Shown: positions 57,930-64,000 of the stretch, piece by piece
Numbering within the stretch: the stretch's first letter is position 1
Layout of the letters: every line of letters begins with the position of its first letter
Assembly (NCBI GenBank): GCA_020073485.1
Contig: JAIQFB010000010.1
Coordinates: forward strand, 62,001-126,000
Source: Terriglobia bacterium
Lineage (GTDB): Bacteria > Acidobacteriota > Terriglobia > Acidiferrales > UBA7541
Length of the DNA stretch: 64,000 nucleotides
Direction: 5' to 3'
Made by a program: the position numbers and the translations under genes
Notes under the pieces: generated by a model
Database searches by the model: none
Told to the model about the DNA's origin: nothing
The model's input: only the letters and a program-made list of their open reading frames with translations

Positions 57930-58033
57930 ACGACCAGCAGGGGGGCTTCCGCCTGTCGGGTTTGCCTTTGGCAAAAAGAAAGTAAAACCGACAGGCTGCC
58001 CTTCGCGATTCTCAGGGTAAAAAGCCTATCCTA
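57930..58033. repeat. bipartite palindromic repeat (GTAGC-RCAGGC family)
   Basis: Left half CCAGCAGGGGGGCTTCCGCCTGTCGGGTTT, right half AAAACCGACAGGCTGCCC, then AAAGCCTATCCTACTT, broken in the middle by GCCTTTGGCAAAAAG. Same architecture as 1632-1731 and 3623-3711. It overlaps the end of the thioesterase gene by a few bases, filling the convergent gap after hfq. Confidence 0.55.
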
Positions 58034-58465
58034 CTTCTCATCCCGAATGACCGCGAATGTCATCAGGGCCTTGCCGACCAGGCGCCGGGTGGCGTCGGTT
58101 ACGCTGCAATCCACGACGCTGACGGTTCTTCCCCGGCGCAGCACGCGCGCATCGGCCGTGATGGCACCGTCCGCCACTGGCTCCAGGAAATTAATCTTCA
58201 TCTCAATGGTCACCACGCGCGTGCCCTCCGGCTCGGCCAGGAAGGCCGCGAATCCGCCCGCGGTATCCGCAAGCATGGCCATGACCCCGCCGTGAACGAC
58301 GCGGTGGATTTGCTTGTGCCGGTCGAGAACGGGCATGCGGAAGACGGCACGTCCCCGTTCGCCTTTCACCAGTTGAAATCCAAAATGAACGGCGGGATTG
58401 CTGCCGCAAAGGCGTTCCGCGGCCCGCGCCAGATCCGTCTTGCTTAATTTCGCCAGGGGTTTCAT
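58031..58465 (-). CDS. PaaI-type acyl-CoA thioesterase (hotdog fold)
   Basis: 144 residues. NPAVHFGFQLVKGERGRAVFRMPVLDRHKQIHRVVHGGVMAMLADTAGGFAAFLAEPEGTRVVTIEMKINFLEPVADGAI is a complete hotdog domain with the PaaI H-G-G-x2-A-LAD-x-A motif (VVHGGVMAMLADTAGG). It hydrolyses aromatic or medium acyl-CoA esters in the cytoplasm. The ATG at 58463-58465 is chosen; the frame is open to 58549 but without conserved residues. It converges with hfq and is divergent from bshA. Confidence 0.85.
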   Translation of the reverse strand: MKPLAKLSKTDLARAAERLCGSNPAVHFGFQLVKGERGRAVFRMPVLDRHKQIHRVVHGGVMAMLADTAGGFAAFLAEPEGTRVVTIEMKINFLEPVADGAITADARVLRRGRTVSVVDCSVTDATRRLVGKALMTFAVIRDEK

Positions 58466-58693
58466 GAATTGCCGGCCCTCCGCCGCACCTTGGCGGCCCT
58501 TCATTATGCGGAAAATAATTGACACTTTGCGCCCCTGCGTCGCGTCCAATGAGATTGCGACGGGGTGCGCGGGAAGTCCGGGAATCTAACACCGCGGCGT
58601 GGCGCGCGCAAGCGATTCGCTGTCCGGTTCGCGGCCGACTTTGCTAAACTTCCGGGCACACAAGGAGCAATCGAGCCGCAGGCTCGCATTCAC

Positions 58694-59833
58694 ATGAAGA
58701 TCGGAATCACTTGCTATCCGACCTATGGCGGCTCGGGCGTGGTGGCCACGGAATTGGGAATGGAACTGGCTGCGCGCGGCCATGAAGTCCACTTCATCAG
58801 CTATGCTCCGCCGATCCGGCTGACCGACTCGAATCACAACATTCAATTTCACGAGGTGGAAATTTCCAGCTATCCGCTGTTTGACCATGCGCCGTACGCG
58901 CTTTCGCTGGCGGTGAAAATGATGGAGGTCGCGGAGGCGGAAAATCTCGATTTGCTGCATGTGCATTACGCGATTCCCCATTCGGTGAGCGCGCTGCTGG
59001 CGCGCATGATGGCCGCGCCCAAGCGCCTGCCCTTCATCACCACGCTGCACGGGACCGACATCACGCTAGTGGGAAACGACCGCAGTTTTTTGCCCATCAC
59101 CAAATTCTCCATTGAACAATCCGATGGCGTGACCGCGATTTCCCATTATCTAAAGCGGCGCACGATCGAGGAGTTCGACATCAAGCGGCCAATAGAAGTG
59201 ATCCCGAATTTCGTCAACTGCGATCTCTACTGCCGCACGCCGAATCCCGCGCTGCGCGCGCAGTGGGCGCCGGGCGGCGAACCGATCCTGATGCACTTGT
59301 CGAACTTCCGGCCGGTGAAGCGCGTCACCGACGTCATCGAAATGTTCGCGCTGGTCCACGAAAAAATGCCCTGCAAGCTGGTGCTGATCGGAGACGGACC
59401 GGACCGCAGCGCGGCCGAATATCTGGTGCGCAAAAAGAAGCTGGGGCGGCACGTGCATTTCCTCGGAAAGCAGGACCGCGTCTACCAGCATTTGTCCGAA
59501 GCGGATTTGTTTCTGCTGCCCTCGGAAATGGAATCGTTCGGCTTGGCCGCGCTGGAGGCCATGGCCTGCGAGGTTCCGGTGGTGGCCACGAACGTGGGCG
59601 GGTTGCCGGAGGTTGTCGAGCACGGAGTGGACGGGTATCTTTTTACACCGGGGCAGGTGGAAATTGGTGCAAGATACGCGTTAGAAATCTTGTCGACGGC
59701 GGACCGGGGCCGCGCGATGGGACAAAGGGCGCGGGTCAACGCGCGGAAGAAGTATTGCGCCAACGATGTGATCCCGATGTACGAGGCGTATTACCGCCAA
59801 GTGATTGAGGCTGGGAATGCGGTACACGCGTGA
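58694..59833 (+). CDS. bshA: N-acetyl-alpha-D-glucosaminyl L-malate synthase BshA
   Basis: 379 residues, GT4 glycosyltransferase. KIGITCYPTYGGSGVVATELGMELAARGHEVHFISYAPPIRL is the characteristic BshA opening, LLHVHYAIPHSVSALLAR and TTLHGTDITLVGNDRSFLPITKFSIEQSDGVTAIS follow, and the donor site has LIGDGPDRSAAE and LLPSEMESFGLAALEAMACEVPVVATNVGGLPEV. It makes GlcNAc-malate, the first step of bacillithiol synthesis, from UDP-GlcNAc and L-malate in the cytoplasm. bshB and bshC are not in the window. The ATG at 58694 starts the conserved fold. Confidence 0.93.
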   Translation: MKIGITCYPTYGGSGVVATELGMELAARGHEVHFISYAPPIRLTDSNHNIQFHEVEISSYPLFDHAPYALSLAVKMMEVAEAENLDLLHVHYAIPHSVSALLARMMAAPKRLPFITTLHGTDITLVGNDRSFLPITKFSIEQSDGVTAISHYLKRRTIEEFDIKRPIEVIPNFVNCDLYCRTPNPALRAQWAPGGEPILMHLSNFRPVKRVTDVIEMFALVHEKMPCKLVLIGDGPDRSAAEYLVRKKKLGRHVHFLGKQDRVYQHLSEADLFLLPSEMESFGLAALEAMACEVPVVATNVGGLPEVVEHGVDGYLFTPGQVEIGARYALEILSTADRGRAMGQRARVNARKKYCANDVIPMYEAYYRQVIEAGNAVHA

Positions 59834-59898
59834 GGACTGGGCTCGTACAGGATCGATTCGTTCTTTCGACTGCTTGGAAGGAGTCGGGATAGGCTCCG

Positions 59899-59964
59899 GG
59901 AGGAATTCCTCCGGGGTTGAGATCCAAGAGGGATTCCTCGGCAAAAGGCGCGCCTCGGAATGAC
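59899..59964. repeat. truncated GGAATGAC repeat element
   Basis: GGAGGAATTCCTCCGGGG at the left and GGGATTCCTCGGC...CGCCTCGGAATGAC at the right. The terminal GTCATTCCG of the other copies (4386-4483, 56186-56286) is missing here, so this looks like a partial or rearranged copy, just before the TonB-receptor leader. Confidence 0.5.
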
Positions 59965-60056
59965 GACATTTTTTTGGATTGCTCGTTGGGCAAATAAGAC
60001 TTTCCTTTGCAGTGTTTCGACGTGGGGACGAGAATCACACCGCTTGGGAGGATTGT

Positions 60057-63000
60057 GTGGACGAGAAGTCTGTGAGCTTGGTGGTCCGTTCGGGAATTTT
60101 TTGGGTTGGCCTTTCACTTTTGGCCTGCATTTTACTGGCGTTTCCGGGAAACACCCGTGCGCAAGCCTCCGCTTCGATCGTTGGGAACGTAACGGACTCG
60201 ACCGGCGCGGTCGTCAAAAACGCGAAGATCACCGTGAAGAGCGTGGATACGGGGGCGACCCGCGGAACGGCCACTGATGACGCGGGAAACTTCCAATTTC
60301 TCGCCCTGCCCCTTGGGCCGCAAGAGGTACGCGCGGAAAAAGACGGCTTCAAGCCGCTCGTGCGCAGCGGGATCAACCTGAAAGTCGGGCAGGAAGCGGT
60401 CGTGAATTTGCGGCTGGACGTTGGCGACTTCGTGCAGCAAATCTCCGTGATCGAGGAAGCTCCCATCGTCAACACCATGACGGCATCGGTCGCAGGAATG
60501 GTCGGTGAGCGCCAGGTTAAAGAACTTCCCCTCAACGGGCGCAGCTTCGACAACCTCATTGCCCTTAATCCGAGCACGATCAATTACAGCGCGCTGAAAA
60601 GCCCAAATACCAGCACCAGCAACGGGAACACTTTTTCTGTGGCCGGAAGGCGTACCGGAGAAAATATTTTTCTGCTCAACGGCATTGAGTACACCGGATC
60701 GAGCCAACTGGCGCTCACTCCGGGCGGCGTCAGCGGAGAGCTTCTGGGAATTGACGCGGTGCGCGAGTTCAACGTGCTCACGGATACCTATTCGGCCGAG
60801 TATGGCAAGCGCGCCGGGGCGCAGGTGAGCGTTGCGACGCAGTCGGGAACGAATCAGTTTCACGGATCGATTTTTGAATTTGTGCGCAACAGCGCGCTGG
60901 ACTCGCCCGGACCGTTCGACCAGGGCACGGTGCCTCCGTTTAAGAGAAATCAATTTGGCGCTTCGGCCGGCGGGCCGATCAAGAAAGATCGACTTTTTGT
61001 ATTCGGAAATTACGAGGGGTTCCGGCAGTCGTTGAATGCCAGCAGCGTGAGCGTGGTGCCCGATTCGATCGTAGATTCCACGCACCAATTGCCAGATTCC
61101 TGCACAGGCGTATACGGACCCGTGTCCGGAGTGAATTCGGCCATGTTCCCCTACCTTTCGTTCTGGCCTCAAGCAAATGGCCCCGAACTGACGGTAAAAC
61201 CCGCAGTCACTCCTTCGTGCCCGACTCCGCCGCCATCAATCCCGACCGGGACAGCAAAGGCTTTCTACAATCCCAATTCGCATATTCAGGAAGATTTTGG
61301 GACGCTGCGCACGGACTACAACCTGGGCAAGAGCGACACCCTTTCGGGCGCCTACACGATTGACGACGGCAACAGCCTGATCCCTCTTGCGGACCCGCTG
61401 TTTGCGTCTTACACACCGCTGCGCATGCAGGTGCTGAGCCTGAACGAAACGCACGTTGTCTCTCCCGAGATTCTGAACACGGCGGCAATTGGTTTTTCAC
61501 GGGCGTCGTTCGCGCTCGGATCGGTTCCGCTGGCTACCTTCCCTTCCAACCTCTCGTTTGTATCCGGCGCGGGGCCCGGAGGAATCGTGGTGGGCGGGGG
61601 CGCGACGACCACGGCCAACGGGTCGATTACTTCGGCGGGACCGAATAACGCCGCGGGAGTCTCCAATCATAGAAATCTTTTTACGTTTCAGGACAGCGTG
61701 CGCATCATCCACGGAATTCACCAGATCAGCGTGGGGGCGTGGCTGCAGCGCATTCAGGACAACGAGGACAGCGCTTCGCGGCAACTCGGGCAGGCTACCT
61801 TCGCGAGCCTGACGACGTTCCTGCAGGGAAAGGTCACCAACTTTCAAGTCGTCCCGCAGCATACGGAGTTGGGGTGGAGGAGTTTGTTCGGCGCGTGGTT
61901 CGTCGAAGATTCCATCCGGCTGCCCCACCACCTCACGGTGGAAGCGGGGTTGCGCCATGAATTCACCACGGGGTGGACGGAGGCGTACGGCAGGGCGGCA
62001 AATTATTTTACCGATGCGAATGGAGTCTTGATCACCAACCCGTCGCTGGGCAATTCCGTTTTCTCACGTAACAACGCCAAGTGGCTGTTCAGCCCGCGCG
62101 TGGGTTTGGCCTGGGACGTTTTCGGCAACGGGAAGACATCGGTTCGCGCGGGCGGCGGAATCTATTATTCCCTGATTGACGATCTTGCCTTCTTGTTGAA
62201 TTCGCTGCCGCCTTACAATGGCGCCGCAACATTTACGGGATCGCTTTCTTCTTTTACACCCATCACGTCGAGCACGACGCTGCCACCTACATGCGGCCCC
62301 GGCGTCACCGGGACCTGCACCACGTTCGCTCCACAAGGAATCCAGCAGAATGCGAAGACTCCCACGATTCAGGAGTGGAATCTCTCGGTGGAGCAGCAAC
62401 TGTCCCGCAACACTTCGCTGCGCGTGGCCTACGTCGGATCATTTGGCGTACATGAATTTCTGAGCATCGATTCCAACAGCATCCCGGCGCAGATCTGCGC
62501 TGCCACGACGTGCACCTCGGGTGGCGTAGCGACGTTAGCAAGCTTCAACAATATCGCTCCCACGGTACCGCAGGGAACGCTCTACATTCCGGGGCCTGGA
62601 GCAAAACGGCCGAACCAGTTTCTTTCCGGCGGATTTTTCTGGCTGACCGAGGGCAACAGTAGCTACAACGCCCTGCAAGCGGACGTCACGCACCGGTTCA
62701 GCGGCGGCTTGGAATTCCGCGGGAATTACACCTGGTCGAAAAATCTGGATATTAATTCGGGGCTGACCGGGGCGCAGTCGAACAATCAGGCGCAGATGGT
62801 GCTGAACAGGAATAATCTGCGGGCCGATTGGGGGCCGTCGGCGTTGAACGCCGCAAGCCAGGCCAGCCTTTCCGCGCTGTATGAAATTCCCCTGGGTCAC
62901 GGCCAGCGCTGGATGAGCGACATCAACGGCATGGAAAGCAAATTCGTGAGCGGCTGGCAGGTCAATGCGATCGGGACGTTCCTGAGCGGATTTCCGTTCA

Positions 63001-63413
63001 CGCCGCTGGCCGGATCGAACCGGTCGGGCGACGGCGACACGCGAAATCCGGACCGCGTCTCGATCAATTCCGCGTTCACCGGGGATGTGATCACCGGAAA
63101 TCCGAATCAGTGGTTTAATCCTGCGGCCTTCCTGCTCCCCGCTCCCGGGACGTATGGAAATATCGGACGGGGAACGCTGCGCGGGCCTGGCCTGGCCGAC
63201 GTGGACTTTTCCGTGTTTAAGAACACCGGGATCACAGAGAAAACCAACCTGCAATTCCGCGCCGAGTTCTTCAACCTGTTCAATCGCTCCAATTACGGAC
63301 CGCCGAACACCACCGTGTTTTCGAGCACCTCGGTGAGCCCCTCGGCAGGCTTGATTACGACCACGGCCACGAACCCGCGGCAGATACAGCTTGGGTTGAA
63401 ATTGATTTTTTAA
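60057..63413 (+). CDS. Oar-like TonB-dependent outer-membrane receptor
   Basis: 1118 residues from a GTG with GGGAGG 5 bases upstream. A signal peptide (FWVGLSLLACILLAFPGNTRAQA) is followed by a carboxypeptidase-regulatory/CNA-B-like domain (about 38-120, GNVTDSTGAVVKNAKITVKSVDTGATRGTATDDAGNFQF), a plug domain (VKELPLNGRSFDNLIALNPS and FNVLTDTYSAEYGKRAGAQVSVATQSGTNQFHGSIFEFVRN) and a long beta barrel ending LGLKLIF, with the aromatic last residue expected of outer-membrane proteins. The RxGAQVSVATKSGTN motif is typical of the Oar family, which is expanded in Acidobacteriota. It is likely to import a carbohydrate or similar large substrate. Confidence 0.93.
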   Translation: MDEKSVSLVVRSGIFWVGLSLLACILLAFPGNTRAQASASIVGNVTDSTGAVVKNAKITVKSVDTGATRGTATDDAGNFQFLALPLGPQEVRAEKDGFKPLVRSGINLKVGQEAVVNLRLDVGDFVQQISVIEEAPIVNTMTASVAGMVGERQVKELPLNGRSFDNLIALNPSTINYSALKSPNTSTSNGNTFSVAGRRTGENIFLLNGIEYTGSSQLALTPGGVSGELLGIDAVREFNVLTDTYSAEYGKRAGAQVSVATQSGTNQFHGSIFEFVRNSALDSPGPFDQGTVPPFKRNQFGASAGGPIKKDRLFVFGNYEGFRQSLNASSVSVVPDSIVDSTHQLPDSCTGVYGPVSGVNSAMFPYLSFWPQANGPELTVKPAVTPSCPTPPPSIPTGTAKAFYNPNSHIQEDFGTLRTDYNLGKSDTLSGAYTIDDGNSLIPLADPLFASYTPLRMQVLSLNETHVVSPEILNTAAIGFSRASFALGSVPLATFPSNLSFVSGAGPGGIVVGGGATTTANGSITSAGPNNAAGVSNHRNLFTFQDSVRIIHGIHQISVGAWLQRIQDNEDSASRQLGQATFASLTTFLQGKVTNFQVVPQHTELGWRSLFGAWFVEDSIRLPHHLTVEAGLRHEFTTGWTEAYGRAANYFTDANGVLITNPSLGNSVFSRNNAKWLFSPRVGLAWDVFGNGKTSVRAGGGIYYSLIDDLAFLLNSLPPYNGAATFTGSLSSFTPITSSTTLPPTCGPGVTGTCTTFAPQGIQQNAKTPTIQEWNLSVEQQLSRNTSLRVAYVGSFGVHEFLSIDSNSIPAQICAATTCTSGGVATLASFNNIAPTVPQGTLYIPGPGAKRPNQFLSGGFFWLTEGNSSYNALQADVTHRFSGGLEFRGNYTWSKNLDINSGLTGAQSNNQAQMVLNRNNLRADWGPSALNAASQASLSALYEIPLGHGQRWMSDINGMESKFVSGWQVNAIGTFLSGFPFTPLAGSNRSGDGDTRNPDRVSINSAFTGDVITGNPNQWFNPAAFLLPAPGTYGNIGRGTLRGPGLADVDFSVFKNTGITEKTNLQFRAEFFNLFNRSNYGPPNTTVFSSTSVSPSAGLITTTATNPRQIQLGLKLIF

Positions 63414-63426
63414 CGGAAAAGAAAAA

Positions 63427-64000
63427 TCACACTTTTGTGGCGGGAAGAATCGCGGGAATCTCGTGCGTCGCGGGGATCAACTCCGGGATCTCGATCTGGA
63501 TGCGGGTTCCCTCCCCTTCGCGGCTGGAAATATCCATTTTGAAATCGGCGCCGTAGAGCACGCGCAGGCGCTCGTGAACGTTGCTGATGCCGATGCCGTC
63601 CTCGAACACCTTGCCCATGCGTTCCTTGGGGATTCCCACACCGTTGTCCTCGATGGTGATCACCAGGCGGCCGTCCTGCGTGGCGGTGCTGATGGTGAGT
63701 TCGCCGACGCCTAGTTTTGCGGCCAGGCCGTGCTTCAGGGCGTTTTCGACAATGGGCTGCAGGAACATGCTGGGGACGAAGGCATCGAGGGTTTGCTCAT
63801 CGATGTGCTTGTGAATCTGGAGATTGTCGTGGCCGAAGCGGGCGACCTCGATGTCGAGGTAATCGTCGATGAAGTCGAGCTCTTCCTGCAGCGGCACAAA
63901 CGTCTCGTGCTTGCGCAACAGCCTGCGCAGAATGTTGCTCAGCTTGATGACCACTCCGCGCGCGGTGTCCGGATCGTAGCGGATCAGGGAAGAAACGGTG
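63427..64000 (-). CDS. LytS/YehU-type sensor histidine kinase, N-terminus cut by window
   Basis: About 190 C-terminal residues are visible; the frame is open to the right edge. TVSSLIRYDPDTARGVVIKLSNILRRLLRKHETFVPLQEELDFIDDYLDIEVARFG is the His_kinase (PF06580) domain of the LytS/YehU group, missing its phospho-acceptor His, which lies beyond the edge. The ATPase domain has the N box FLQPIVENALKHGL, G1 box DNGVGIPKE and GIGISNVHERLRVLYG. It phosphorylates a LytTR-type regulator, not seen here. It converges with the TonB-receptor gene, 13 bases apart. Confidence 0.9.
   Translation of the reverse strand, partial: TVSSLIRYDPDTARGVVIKLSNILRRLLRKHETFVPLQEELDFIDDYLDIEVARFGHDNLQIHKHIDEQTLDAFVPSMFLQPIVENALKHGLAAKLGVGELTISTATQDGRLVITIEDNGVGIPKERMGKVFEDGIGISNVHERLRVLYGADFKMDISSREGEGTRIQIEIPELIPATHEIPAILPATKV

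Overview
The window looks like chromosome of an uncultured or poorly characterised Acidobacteriota (Terriglobia/'Koribacter'-like). The call rests on gene content: an alternative complex III (Act) operon fused to a caa3-type oxidase, an 'acidobacterial VWFA' protein, a very large Oar-like TonB receptor with an N-terminal carboxypeptidase-regulatory domain, bacillithiol synthase BshA, and DUF6599/DUF6677-type membrane proteins. Many intergenic palindromic repeats of types common in that phylum support it. No rRNA is present, so the lineage is an inference.

Layout. 1-5.3 kb: partial OmpR-type regulator, acyl-CoA thioesterase, TPR protein, PilT, RecX, a secreted His/Asp-rich protein and two small genes. 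5.6-13.2 kb: alaS with a large internal insertion, a structured untranslated stretch, a translationally coupled pair for peptidoglycan cleavage (lytic transglycosylase and AMIN-amidase), a membrane protein and a candidate small RNA with its own promoter and terminator. 13.3-25.7 kb (minus strand): one respiratory operon, actABCDEF, a small membrane protein, sco, then coxBACD; quinol electrons pass through Act to cytochrome c and an A2-type oxidase. 26.2-30.7 kb: RND pump and adaptor. 31.3-35.4 kb: phosphoketolase and acetate kinase, which turn sugar phosphates into acetate plus ATP, separated by about 330 bp of repeats. 35.7-37.7 kb: a coupled pair of secreted proteins (VWA; Gly/Pro-rich).

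37.9-52.3 kb: a 14.3-kb integrated element in a tRNA-Thr(CGT) gene, bounded by a perfect 46-bp direct repeat equal to tRNA nucleotides 31-76. It encodes a tyrosine recombinase, two small HTH proteins, a RusA-like protein, a primase-type zinc-ribbon protein, a RepA-like ATPase, large and possible small terminase subunits, a scaffold-like protein, three other virion-style proteins, a double-XRE regulator and a PKD-domain exported protein. I see no portal, capsid, tail or lysis gene, so it is either a phage satellite or a reduced prophage. One of its genes is split by an in-frame amber codon.

52.3-64 kb: the chromosome resumes with two membrane proteins, an Xaa-Pro peptidase, YggU, YggS (carrying an in-frame copy of an intergenic repeat), Tmk, HolB, an N-terminally extended Hfq, a PaaI-type thioesterase, BshA, the TonB receptor and a partial LytS-type histidine kinase.

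The most interesting items are the integrated element and its att/arm-site architecture, the amber-split gene, the repeat that became protein-coding inside yggS, the mosaic alaS, and the candidate sRNA.
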